This document shows, piece after piece, positions 1-12,005 of a stretch of DNA of 64,000 nucleotides. The notes below the pieces were generated by a model. The model saw only the letters and a program-made list of their open reading frames with translations, was not told where the DNA came from and did no database searches. Origin of the DNA: Gossypium raimondii (lineage: Eukaryota > Streptophyta > Magnoliopsida > Malvales > Malvaceae). Made by a program: the position numbers and the translations under genes. The stretch's first letter is position 1, and each line of letters starts with the position of its first letter. The stretch spans positions 19,778,001 through 19,842,000 of the forward strand of contig NC_068569.1 of assembly GCF_025698545.1 (NCBI RefSeq), given 5' to 3'.

Positions 1-531
1 TTGTTTTATATGTTTAATTTGCAAAATTTCCAATTTTGCCCTTGTTTCTCCTTGTTTTCTTGTTGATTTTCTTACCCAAACCGTCCAGCCCATATAATTT
101 GGGCCTAATTTCCTTTTAAATCCCTCCTTATTAGTCACTTAAGCTATTTAATCATAATTTAATAAATTTTGCACTGTTCTCAATTTAGTCCTTTTTAATT
201 AATTGACCATCCAAACGTTAGAACTTTCTAACCAAACTTTAAAACCAACTCAATGACACTCTATAAATATTTTTAAAAATATTTATGGCTCGGTTTATGA
301 GTTCGAGGTTTTAGTACCTCGTTTTAGACCTAATTTACTTATGAATTTCTTTTTAAATCACAAAATTCTAAAATCACTGTTTCAATATATCCTATGGCGT
401 TTTAGACCCAAAATTCTTCTATAATCACACTTGACTCATATGTATTTATTTATTAAATTTTAAAACTCACTGGTCGGATTTAGTGATCTCGAATCACTGT
501 TTCCAACACCACTGAAAATTAGGTTGTTACA
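1..531. mobile_element. Gypsy-type LTR fragment (cut by window edge)
   Basis: This is the end of a long terminal repeat whose other end lies left of the window. It closes with a block (about 470-531) holding CGGATTTAGTGATCTCGAAT, then CACCACTGAAAA and a terminal TGTTACA. The same block closes the complete solo LTR at 23700-23779 and, in diverged form, the LTR at 2970-3031. The region around 180-330 (repeated TAAATATTT and GAGGTNNNNGTACCTCG) also recurs in those copies. No coding sequence is present. It appears to sit inside the next LTR, so it is the younger insertion; ATAAA at 532-536 would be its right target duplication, but the left one is outside the window. Confidence 0.65.
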
Positions 532-3031
532 ATAAACATATCATTCAACCATGGTCACAAGCTAGTGCATTTAACCAAAGCCTTTTTCGAATTGATCACA
601 TGATAAGTCATTTCATAAGAAATTGCATAATTTAAACCTTACCACTCTTTTATGAGCACTAGCATATTTTCACTTAAATACTTACCAATTTAATGCATCA
701 TATAAATAAACATATTACCATTCAACCAATAGCTTGACACTTGCCTAAGCATCAAGCAACAACACTGGTTAGCGTACTTGCACATATTACATATAAATTC
801 AACATTGATAAACTTATTTTCTCAACATGTCGCACTTGAGTTTATTACTCGTCTCAACATACATAATTTCCTTGTATCAACATATCAAAGATAGTCACAT
901 ATTTACATGTCATGATACATATCATTCTCTTGCCGTTTATTCATAAACATATATCATTCATTTTATTATATCAATATTTCATGTACCATCATTTTCATGA
1001 ATTTCGTGTATATTTATTTCGGTAACAGTTCATAATCATGAATATACATAATTATCAGACAAGTTTCATAAACATCTATTTTCCATGTCATGTTTCAATA
1101 TATCAAATAAATATCATTTCCATGTATTTCACGTATATACAGGTAATAGTTCATTTCGAACTCATGTTATCTCATATCAGAACTTTGCCCGTTGAACCAT
1201 TTAAAATGTCGATGGATACATGGGTAGTACACATATAGTGTACAAAACTGTAATCCGTCAATTCATATTCGAGAATGCTCATACGAGCACTTAAAGTGTA
1301 GCTCTTTCAAGCCATATAACAGGAAGCTCATGTGAGCCATGTAACGGGAAGCTCCGGAGAACTATTAACGGAAGCTCATACGAGGCAATTTCGAGAAGGT
1401 TCAAGTGAGCCAATATTGGGAAGCTCCGAAGAGCCAATTAATCGGGAAGCTTCGAAGAGCCATATATCGAGACGCTCATAAGAGCTGCGGTGTGTCCACA
1501 ACACATGTAGGAGCACAATCAATTGGGATGCTCCGAAGAGCTATTAACGGAAAGCTCGCAAGAACCAAATAATGAGATGTTCATGAGAGTTAATATCAAG
1601 ACGCTCTTTCGATCTGTGGTATGTCCGCAACACATTTAGGAACATAACCATTCGGGATGCTCCGAAGAGCTATATACGGGAAGCTCGTGAGAGCCATATA
1701 TCGGGAACCCTGTATCCATCGATTTTCATTTGTTCAAATGGGACTTAATACTTGTCATATATTTTTCAAATATGTGATCAATATTCATACATAGCAATTA
1801 CACAAATTACATACACAACATTTAATTCAAACATATAAATATACAATTTAGTTACACGAACTTACCTGGCTAAATTGTAGAAATACTAAGATTCAGGGGC
1901 GTTTTGGCAATTTTCCATTTCCTCTATTTTCCTCCTGATCTTGATCTAAATTAATAATTTCATTCAATTTATTAATTTAGATAATAAAACAATTCATTTC
2001 ATGCAATTTGGTCATTTTGACATTTTACAAAATTACCTCTAAAGTTTTATTTTATTCAATTTAGTCCCTAAAATCAAAACATGCAAATTAACCATTTTAA
2101 TAAAAATTCAAGCTAGAAAAATATTCACGGCATTCAATACAACCCATTTTTTCAATAAATTTACAACAAACTCTTGTATTTTTACCATTTCAACAATTTA
2201 GTCCCTAATCGGAAATTCATCAAAAATTACTTAATAAAATCCTTTTAATTAACAAATAATATCTCAAATTCATCATTTATCATAAAAATCATATAGATTC
2301 ATCAATGGAAACATCTAAAATCTTTAACAAAATAAAAACAAAGGTAATGTTTAGTTGGACCTAATTGTAACAATCTCAAAAACATAAAATTACAAGAAAA
2401 GGGACTAAATTGAACTTACATGCAAGAATATAAAATGGCAGAACCTCCAAGTTAAACTCTCATGGTTTTCTTCAATGAAAAATAGAAATGTCCAGAGAAT
2501 ATGTCTTTTCACCTTTTTTTTATCTTATTTTAATTTCAACAAATTTACAATTATGCGATTTAATCCTTTTGTTTTATTAATTTTCCTTCATATGCCGCCC
2601 CATCCATTTAATTTAGGTATAATTGTTTCTTAACTCATCCATAATTTATTAATTAAATCATTTAGTCAGTTAATTATTATAATTAGCAAGTTTTGTACCT
2701 TTTCAATTTAGTCCTTTTAATTAATTAACTATCGAAACGTTAAAATTTTTCAACGAAACTTTAATACTACCTTAATGACACTTTGTAAATATTTATAAAA
2801 ATATTTACGACTTGGTTTATAGAAACGAGGTCTCGATACCTCATTTTCTAAAACCACTTAACCTAAATTATTATTATAAAACACAAATTATCAATTAAAA
2901 ACCTTTTTAAAACCATATTTGACTCATAAATATTAAATAATAATATTAAATAATAATATTTATGAACTTACTTGCCAGATTTGGTGGCCTCGAACCACTA
3001 TTTCCAACACCACTGAAAACCAGGCTTTACA
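532..3031. mobile_element. Second Gypsy LTR fragment, interrupted on its left
   Basis: About 2.5 kb with no long reading frame. Its right end shows the same LTR terminus (2970-3031: TTTCCAACACCACTGAAAA followed by GGCTTTACA) and the internal CGAGGTCTCGATACCTC block near 2827. At about 1260-1710 it carries a cluster of short imperfect repeats around GGGAAGCTCCGAAGAGCC, typical of variable LTR regions. The left end is missing because the LTR at 1-531 is inserted there. The first 20 or so residues of a frame that crosses 2962-3031 are LTR sequence, not gene sequence. Confidence 0.6.
1260..1710. repeat. Short degenerate tandem repeats inside LTR
   Basis: The motif GGGAAGCTC(C)GAAGAGCC and variants recur more than ten times with irregular spacing, partly palindromic (GAGC/GCTC). 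It lies within the LTR at 532-3031. No function can be assigned. Confidence 0.7.
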
Positions 3032-3275
3032 TTTATAAACTCTGGACTGATGGAAGAAGAATATTGGCATATGAAACCGGAAACATCCAGAATGATAGAG
3101 ATAAAGAATTTGTGCAACTATTAAAAAAGATAGCTGAAATGGAGATTGAAGATTCTCATATAATAGAAGAAATCAAAAACACGTGGGAGACTTGGAATTC
3201 ACCAATACTGTCACTAGATTCATTACATATAGATGAGATAGAAGAAATGAATCTAGATAACATTCAAGAAGAATA
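3032..3275 (+). pseudogene. Remnant reading frame, possibly 3' end of an endogenous pararetrovirus ORF
   Basis: An open frame of about 80 codons runs from the LTR junction at 3032 to a TAA at 3274-3276. It is rich in Glu, Asp and Ile, with an acidic C-terminus ending NLDNIQEE. I do not recognise the family. It has no start codon of its own: the upstream Met belongs to the LTR. The reason to suspect an old caulimovirid fragment is what follows: a G-box-rich, TATA-containing promoter-like region and a long leader with a partial tRNA-Met-like motif. It may instead be a fragment of a host gene or another retroelement. Confidence 0.3.
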
Positions 3276-3285
3276 AAGCCAAAAC

Positions 3286-3960
3286 AGGTAGCCACGTGGA
3301 AAAATAAAGTCCAAGAAAAACAAATATTCAAGTATGGACAAAAGAAGGCAACTTGAAGTAAATGGCATGCAAACAAAAAAGATTACAACGTGGAAGCAAC
3401 CATCAAATCAATGATGTGACAAGACAATACAACGTGGAAGCAACTATGTTAATGATGAGATAGGATCCTTATCAGAAAACTGTGTGGGATTGAAAGAAAA
3501 TAAAATAAAGTTTAAGAATTCTCTTATAAATAGGGACAGGGGAAGCCTAAACAAAGCATCAAATATAGAAAATAGTTCCTTTTCTCTGATTCTCTGCAAA
3601 AAACTTTTCCTTTTCTTTTACATTTTTAAAAAGTTTATCTACTAGCTTTCGCATCTAATTCCCTTACCTTGTAATTGGTATCAATCTTGTTGTACATGTT
3701 GAACAGTATATGTGAAATTTACTGTCCAATCATTGACGATGAATAGATTTTACTAATAATTGAACACCTATGAATGTCGAATTAATTGCCGACAACTTTT
3801 CAAGATTCTTCTCAAGAATCTTATTCTTTGTATAGTAAGTTGACGTGATAGAATAGTAACTTGTTTTGTGCGTGTCGAGTTATGTTTGTTTTTGGTCAAA
3901 GAGATGTCGATTTCGGGCGAAAACTAGGTGGTTGATCTGCTTATTCCCTTCTATAAGTTA
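3286..3960 (+). promoter_or_regulatory. Promoter-like region and leader, pararetrovirus-like in layout
   Basis: Three ACGTGG motifs (about 3293, 3387, 3429), an ATGATGTGAC box near 3411 and a good TATA box (TATAAATA, 3525-3532) are followed by a CT-rich leader (3570-3630). TGGTATCA, the core of the initiator tRNA-Met primer site used by pararetroviruses and Copia elements, occurs near 3677, but the match ends after 8 bases. The order (end of a frame, TATA promoter, leader, tRNA-Met motif) is that of a caulimovirid genome junction. No reverse transcriptase or coat protein is visible, so this is tentative. Confidence 0.3.
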
Positions 3961-5517
3961 TACGATTTATTGAGTAAAAAAGAAGAGAAAACCATTCAAA
4001 AATAACTCTCTCAAAATATTCTCATCCTAATCCTCTTGCCATCATTACACAACATGCAAAGCTTCTATCATTAAAATTTAAGTTTTTTTAATAATTCATG
4101 AATTAGTTTTTGTAGCCAATACTATACCATTTTTGTGTCTATCAACTGTTAAAAGTAAAGTTTTAAATATTTATTTAAAAATTATAAATTTATGAAAAAA
4201 CAAAGGCCTCATCACATAATAATTTGTTCCAATTAATGTCTAATACCAAGTACCAACCCAGTTAAAAATGGCAATAGTTAGCCTTTGAAGTTTGAACCAA
4301 GGGGTAAAAGGCTCAATGATGGGAGTTGGCAGTTGGATCCAAAGCAGAGTCCACTTTTATGTCTGAAAACATGATCTCGACATAAAGAATATTTGGCCAC
4401 AATCTTTGTATTTATGTCAAACGACACCCTGCTTTTTCCGTTTGTTGTTATTTGTTGATCCTATCCATAACCAATCAAAAGGTGTGAACCCCACACAAAG
4501 GCTTCAATTTTTGTTATTGTTCATGTACCACTTGCAAGTACACACTTGTTTTTCCTTTTACTAACAATTTGCAATGCTGGGCGTTTTACTATGAGATTGC
4601 ACTTGGACTATCCTCTCAAATGAATACCATCTTTACACCTTTACTTCTGACACTTTTCCAGCTTAATACATAGCCATGGATTAAAATTGTATTGGATTTG
4701 CTTGGACTAAAAATTCATAACAATGATAATGAAATTTGACTTTCAATTCTTTGGGAGAACCAAAACTCAATTTAAGCCGAGATATTTAAATGATTTACAA
4801 AATAAAGTTAAAAAATCACAATTAATTAAACCGAATCAAATTCTTTTATATTTAAAATAATGAAATAACTTACATAAAAATTTATTTTTCTAAAAATATA
4901 CCATACAAGAATAAATTTACTTGTTTTTTTAAATATATTTATAAAATTAAAAAAAAATTGAAATTTTATTAAATAATGTCCAAAAATCTAAAATCCAAAA
5001 TTAGTATAAAATACTACAATGAAACCGAATTCAATTATGTTTGGGAGTTCAAAAAATCCAACCAAACCGAGCTCACCCTAATTTGAATGTCCTAAACTGT
5101 TAAACAAGATTGCTATCCGTTGGCTCGCATGGCTGCCGTATTCTTCATATGCAGCAGTTTTTGCTAATGGAAATTTCATGTAAACTTTCTTTGTCAATGG
5201 AAATCAATCTTTATGCATAAAAAATTGGAACATACATGTGCTGCAAGTCTAAACAATATTCCTATATAACTAGGTTGGACATGAGCATAAAATTCCACCT
5301 ACATTAAAAAAAGCTCCTTCATTATCCTGATAACAACGTATCCAATTAACATTTTTATCTGATTCAAAAACAGGGCTTACATAAATGTCAGGAAAAAACA
5401 AGAGTTATGAGACAGTGAGAACTACATTTCTCCCTTTAATTTATGTGTTTTGGTTGGATTTTGTTTCCAGTAAGCAAAATGGTACAACAGAGTTTAAGCT
5501 AAGCATCACAAATGACT
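3961..5517. other. Intergenic stretch, no gene seen
   Basis: AT-rich unique-looking sequence downstream of the deacylase gene. I see no credible exon, RNA gene or terminal repeats. The last few hundred bases probably include the 3' UTR of the minus-strand gene that ends at 5518. Confidence 0.5.
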
Positions 5518-8500
5518 TCAAAGACGCTTAGGTTGATAGCGAGTACCTGCGTAAAACCCTTCAGTATATGCTGTGTTCTTGAATATTGTCTGCAATGGAC
5601 AGCCCCCATTTCAATTAGTGTAAAACTAAAATACAACACACCCTAGTTGTTTCTTTTTTGTTTATCCGAAAATGAATAGGAAAAATTATGGGAAAACAAA
5701 TGTGTTAGCAATTTTTTTCTGGGCAATGGTGGCTGTAAATACTAAATAATATTTAATAACGTATATGACTGTCACCATATTATACTTACAGCAAGGTTCT
5801 TTAGGTCTTCTCTAAGACATTTTTTTATATTATTTGCTACCTCAGCTCCAAGCTGCCCACTGTGTTGCTTAATCGAATCCTCCGAAATCTGTGTTATTTC
5901 ATTAATCTAAGTAAAAACCGAAAAAAAAATCCAGGTTGATATTGACCAAAAGTATAAGATTTAGCTTACTTCTGAAAGCAGTAATGCAGATGCTCTATCC
6001 AGGAGCTCTTCCACAAAATTCCCAGCATCCGCAGCAGGAATTGAAGGCTGCACAGTATTGACTGGCTTCTCCTTAACATTTTGCGCATTACCAGATGGCT
6101 TAATAGCTTTGGCTACATCAAGAGTAGACAGTTATATTTTTTAGACAAGTTAAATACTACAGTACTTGATGATTGACTGCAGAGCTGCGGACTCAACTAT
6201 CACACAAACAACATTGCAGTTTTCCTTGAAGTTACAAGAAAAATAATAAAATTTCTCCATTTCCTCTGTGAAAAGTACAACCTGTTTTACCCCTGGCATT
6301 TGTAAGCTGTGCAAGAAAAGTAAATAAGTGGTGCATAACAATTCTTTTAGATAAATTACCTGCAACTGCTGCAGAATTACTAGCAGCACTAACATGTTTT
6401 CCGGTAGAATCTTGTGTAGGTGCTTTTACTGGAAGATCTGACAGAATTGGGGCATCTGATGGAACAAAAGCAGCTAAATCGGGAGGTTGGTCTTTCCCTA
6501 CAGGAGGGTTAGCCTACCAATGACATTAAATCAGCTCATCTGGCATATAATTACTGGTGAAATAAGACAGTTTATGAAAATCAATATCACCTCCAGGTCA
6601 ACGTATGATGGGTCTCTCCCAATCGATTTAAGAAACTTGTCCAGACCGTGGGCGTTAAGAGCTGGGAACACATCAATTAGGAATTATTCCAATCAGGCAC
6701 CAAAATATTTAAGTTCAGAAACAAAGGGCTATTTAAAGTGACATGACTAAGTTCCTCCTTGACTGCCAGTTACACAAAGCCACATCCTAGCAAGTCAGTT
6801 CCCTTTTTCTATCACAGGATTTCTAGGCCTCAATGACTAAATTGAATACACCATGGAAACTTAAGGCATTGATACTTGTAACCAATTAACTGCCAAGAAC
6901 AGAGAGAAAAGGAAGCGGCAAGTTTTAAATTGATGGTTTGGTTTAAGAGTTCTTATGCATTTTCAGTTAGGAATGAACATAACTTGATAAAGGAGAACAA
7001 TGCCATACAAGCTAATGTTCCAGATATAGGAAAGCCACCACTAATTGCATTGTACATGACAAAAATAAAGTGTTACTGTGAATTCAAGAGAGGAGTATGT
7101 GAGCATATCTTGTACATTCTTTTTCCCAACTTACAGATTGACATGTCGTTGGAAAGTGGGTGGAAAAAGCAATACTCTTGAGTTTTGAATCCTTGATCCA
7201 ACAATAGTGAGACATGTCTTCAAAAAAATGACAAAACTGAAAATTAAAGCTAAAAATACTCTGAAGAACACAGCCAAGAAAAGCAAGCAAATCTTTATAT
7301 CCTACCAAACATACATTGTAACAAAGAGAAAAGAGAAAGGTAGTGGATGGGGCAGCACCTGCATGTAAGATGTAAAGGAATCATGCTAGAATTTTAAACT
7401 AATGATCATTAGCACTAGATATATCTTTAAATGCTAAACTTTTTGCAGTATTCATAGATTATTTATTACTTTTCACATAGGCCCAGCGTTCTTCATGTGT
7501 GCACACATACACACACAAAGGTCAGCTACAACAGTTTTTTAGGATAAATAAGACATCAATAATGAAGGGAAAAACTAATCCAACCATCTCATTAGGGATT
7601 CTACAAATAGAACACCATTGTGTACTAAATACAGCCAAAGAAAAACACAACTTAAAGCTTCAAGGGTTTCCCATCTTGTGTGCAGCCAAAAAATTACCAG
7701 ATCCTAAGGAAAGAATAGTCCATGCACCATTCAGCACTGTAGTGCAAATATATTTTGAAGCCTGAAAGAAATGAAACTTAAATGTATACCTTGCAGATTC
7801 ATTTACCACGGCAAATGGAGTAACACATCCAAGTGGAACCTTAAAAGTACAAAACAGAAACAAAAACATAGACGAGTAAATTATAATATTGCTATAATAT
7901 CTATGACAATTTTTAGTGGAAGAAAACATGACAAAATGAAAGAGTGAAGTACTATCTTGCTATAATATAGTTCATGATCATTAGCGAACAACTTAGTCAA
8001 CCCTTAACCTCTTATTGACTAAAAATATTTAAAAGAAAAACTTGAACACAGATTACAAAAATTAATTTTCTTAAGAAATTTGAAAAGTGAATATTATTTT
8101 ATTAGTAGCTTGTCTTTTTACTTTATATCCTTTTAAATTGGATAAAACCATAATTTTGAACCATGCACTACAATTTAGAAACAAGATAGGTTATTAGAAG
8201 CAATCTGCTCACATAGTTAGAGTAGATTGAGTAGAACACTGAACACTATACAACCAGGCAAAGACTTCTCTACTAAATCTATACTACACATAATACAATC
8301 TCAGAAAATTCTTCTACAAACAAGTTAAACTAATATGTACACCCACCTTAAGTATCTCAACCAGTGCCTCTTCTGCAGCCATTCTTAGACCACCTTTCCC
8401 TAAACCAAGCCTCTGAGATAAAACTGCACAGCTTTGAAGGCAACACAAAACTCTCATCAGCATCCAAAAATTGCTTCAAATTTTCCATATCAAGACTAGT

Positions 8501-9423
8501 ATGTGAGACTAATGAACCATTTGAATGCATTATATGAAAGGATAATTTATATTCAAGTGGAAAAGAAAATAATGTACCTTTCAAATCTACTTTTGTATCT
8601 GCAAGAGCAGAGACAACATAGTACCTATGTTTCTTGTCCTGCATGGATAACCATTTGCAATCACACAGGAAATTAGAAACAAATCCGAGATTCATTCAGC
8701 CTACACGTCCGAGTAACAGTAAAGCATTTTATACTATACCTTCAAGAACAAATTTTTGCTCAATGCACCTCCCAAATTCCCAACATATTTTGCCTGATTG
8801 AGAAGAAATATTTTAGTTATATAATCCATGAATATGCTTAGGGATTCATGAACCAAGTTAGCAGTCTTCTTTTACCTGAGCTTCAACTGTCAAAACAACG
8901 GGATGTTCATACTGGGAAAATTCTATTTGAAGCTCCTGCAAGATCCCAATCCACGTACCAGTCACTAAAGAAAAGGGTACAAAAGAATAACCACCATAAC
9001 TAAAGCAAGGCCATGATTATGATTATGAACCCCATTGATGCTATCAGTCTCATTTTCTTTCAGTAGGTTGTAGAATTGATATAAATTCATTAAATTCAGC
9101 CACAGTCCGATACAAACAGAGAAATATGCTGAGCCAACGCCATATAACTAGAAGGATTATAAGATTTGCATCCATTCACAGTGCAAATAACTAAAGAAGT
9201 CCATAGTCTAGCACCCCCCCTCCCTCCCCAAGAAAAAAAAAACTACATGGATTCCAACCCTCTACTTGCTCTATTCTTACCATGGAAAAAACCAATGTAA
9301 AAGAAAATAATAAAAACCCCAAATCGAAATTGGAGTGCAATAAAAAAAACTAAAAATTATCCCAAAAAGAATTAAAAGAATAACCTTTAAACGAGCAAGC
9401 AGCTGGTCCTTGGAGTAAGCCAT
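5518..9423 (-). CDS. ProX/YbaK-type aminoacyl-tRNA (Ala-tRNA-Pro) editing deacylase, At1g44835-like
   Basis: Twelve exons with GT-AG introns join into one 320-residue frame: 9385-9423, 8876-8935, 8740-8793, 8578-8638, 8347-8423, 7790-7839, 7135-7217, 6591-6661, 6360-6513, 5970-6112, 5790-5888, 5518-5589. The start is MAYSKDQLLARLK and the end is YQPKRL. Residues about 15-165 form a YbaK/ProX editing domain, with KYVGNLGGALSKNLFLKDKK, ALADTKVDL, LGLGKGGLRMA, PLGCVTPFAVVN and CFFHPLSND. Members hydrolyse mischarged tRNA, in this subfamily mainly Ala-tRNA-Pro, to protect translation fidelity. Residues about 166-230 are a Pro/Ser/Ala-rich linker and 230-320 a charged C-terminal region beyond the usual bacterial length. 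All exon phases agree, so the gene looks intact. A possible micro-exon between exons 9 and 10 would break the frame and was left out. Confidence 0.9.
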
Positions 9424-9983
9424 TGTATTGGTGAGTTAGTTTCTGAGTCGAAGCTGAAGTGAATGATAAAAGCAAAGCAACTACAGATCTGCAATGAGCT
9501 TCGAGTAGGTTTGTTTGTTACTACACAGCCTACAGGCAAATGGTAAAGCACTGAGTTTGATTGGGCTTAAACTCGTTGGATTATTGATCAAAACTCAGGT
9601 AAATTCGGCCTTAAAATGGGTCTTCTCTAACTAAATTGGGTCCATGTAAAGAAAATAGAGAGAACTGATTATTAACAAAGTTTTTGAAAATTTTTAGCTA
9701 GCTTGGTTAGAATTTTTAGATATGATCCATTAATGGAAATTGACAATGTAATTTTAAAAATATTTAAGTTTGAATCTGTTATAATTTACATTTTTTTTAT
9801 TTTTTTATTGTTATAAATCACTTTGATTTAATTTAATTAATAATATTTATGTACCCTTTAAAAATTAGAATTTATTAAAATATATATCTATAATATATAT
9901 AAAATCACGACTTAAAAAAAAACTTAAATAGACGAAGTACTCTTTAATATTAATTTAATTACTAAATTGACATTAAATAAATA
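9424..9983. other. Upstream region of the deacylase gene
   Basis: This holds the presumed minus-strand promoter and 5' UTR (about 9424-9550), then AT-rich sequence. I see no convincing TATA box close to the start codon. Confidence 0.4.
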
Positions 9984-10091
9984 TTTTTTTTGATGAATTA
10001 TAAGAGGAGGGCTATGCAACTAGTGTGATTCAAACCCAGACCACACCTGATATGGTGAACAGCCTGACCATTAAGCCAACACATGGGGTTT
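9984..10091 (-). mobile_element. tRNA-derived SINE
   Basis: On the minus strand there is a Pol III A box (TGGCTTAATGG) and, about 42 bases further, a B box-like GGTTTGAATCA. The 3' end is an A-run (T-run on the plus strand, about 9984-9991). The element is flanked by the 8-bp direct repeat AATAAATA at 9976-9983 and 10092-10099. Length of about 108 bp fits a short plant SINE. The flanking repeat is AT-rich, so some risk of chance remains. Confidence 0.6.
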
Positions 10092-10538
10092 AATAAATAA
10101 TTTTTTTCAAGAATTTTCATTCATTTGAACTATATAGATAAGAATAATAAATAAAATCTCCTATAAAAATAATAGATAAAATCATATCAATAATTTTATT
10201 TTTTATATAATAGAGTTTTTATTGATTTGAACTACACAATTGAACATATTAATTATTAATAATTTATTATTTTAAACCAATCATTGTTTAATTAGTGTTA
10301 CGCTTATATACTAATTAAAACTAAAATTTATCATTATAAATGGCATTCAACAAATAAAGGTTATTAGCATTAATAAGTTTAAAGTATCTAAAAAATAATA
10401 GAGTATTGAGTATTGAAGTAATGACTTGTCGAATATAAAATTTCAAAGCATAGTCAAATGAGAATGACATCGGAAAGTAATGAAAGATCATTTTAATCAA
10501 TGATGAGTTAAATTATAATATTCATTCATCATCACTAC

Positions 10539-10927
10539 AGGTGATCATGGGTTGAGCTACCCGGCCCGACCCGACGGCCTGCCCGAAAAATGGGAGGGTT
10601 CGGGTAAAAATATAGGCTCGAAATATGAGTTTAGGCAAAAAAAACAAGACCTGTTTAGAAAATGGACTGGGCCTTGGGTAAAACTTTTTTGGCAAGGGCC
10701 TGGCCTGACCCGAACTATATATTAAATATATTTTTTTTATTTTTGATCAAATATATATATATTTATTTTTAATCAAATATATATTATATATTAAATATAT
10801 ATTAATATGGGTCGGGCCGAGCTTGAAAAAATTTTTAGGCCCATATTTCAGGCCAAACCAGAATCGAGCCTAGAAAACGGGCCTAAAATTTTGTCTAAAC
10901 CCAACCCGGCCCTGCCCATGATCACCT
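10539..10927. mobile_element. MITE with GATCATGGG terminal inverted repeats
   Basis: The ends AGGTGATCATGGG and its complement CCCATGATCACCT form clear terminal inverted repeats, and the internal arms (CGGCCCGACCCGAC against GGGTCGGGCC) also pair. The AT-rich centre (10720-10800) has no coding capacity. About 390 bp. I cannot fix the target duplication, so the superfamily stays open. Confidence 0.65.
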
Positions 10928-12005
10928 CTAATCATAACGCATTTTCTTAATTTATAATACAGTTATACTAAATTTCTTTTAAACTCACCCTCTTATTCAG
11001 TTCCTTCTATCATTGTTTAATATAACAGCTTCCCTTTATGATTTTATGTTGTTATTGATTTTTAATTTTACTTTATACAATTTTTCTAATTAGTATTGTA
11101 ATTATAATTCTATACAAAATTTCAACCTATTATTGTTGTTTAAGTAATTTGCAACTACGAAGTAATAAAACGCAACATAAGCTCAATGTTGAACATACAA
11201 ATTAATCAAACTCTAATCTCAATTCTCAAAATAATTTTTTACGAGATATTTACTTAAATTTTCAAAAAATCCTTTTACATTTATTCAAAAGTGTTGAAGT
11301 AATATTAGTAATTTAAACTATCCAATTTAATCAATAAGCAATACCTTATGATTTTAAATTTATTGTTATTTTATTTACACGTATATTCACATGCATTGCA
11401 CATGATGCTAAAGACTAATCACTTTAAAATAAGGGTTAGTATTTGGTACAATGACACTATATATTTTTTATTTCACAGGTAATATTAAAATTGACACTTG
11501 TCTCTTTTTAAAAATATTTTTCAAAAAAATTACTATATTCATATAAAACACTTGTCAATCCCTAACATTATCTCATGAACTCTAAAATTATACTGTTGTG
11601 TACCACATATTTCCCTCAAAATAAATTATAATATTAAAAACCATATATTTAAATTAACATTCCTATGGTATAAATGAGAAATTATGTGATGAATTGTTGA
11701 GATAAATTAAAAGCTTTGTGAGACAAAGCTAAAATTTTGTATTCAAATAACTTAAATAAAATTTTTACTTTTTGATAAGGATAAAAATGTATTTTTAACA
11801 AATAAATTAAAATAATTAAATTAAATTATTAATATTCGAGAGAGATTAAAATTGCAATCATATTATTTAATCAAAAGTCTAAGAACTCTCATTATGCTCC
11901 TAATAATAAATTTAGGTAATCCGTACTATTTGAATCAAGATCATAATGAATTTGAACATCAAGTATTTTAGATTGTTTTTATTTCTACAACATAATCATT
12001 TTAGG
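10928..12005. other. AT-rich intergenic DNA, no gene seen
   Basis: No exon-like frame and no recognised terminal repeats. Long A/T runs only. Confidence 0.5.

Noticed and set aside
2962..3031. Met at 2962 as the start of a 104-residue protein
   Set aside because: The first 20 or so residues are the terminal LTR sequence seen at two other places in the window, so this start is an insertion artefact.
3675..3690. Definite primer binding site for tRNA-Met
   Set aside because: Only eight bases match (TGGTATCA), and an 8-mer is expected about twice by chance in both strands of this window. Kept only as weak context.
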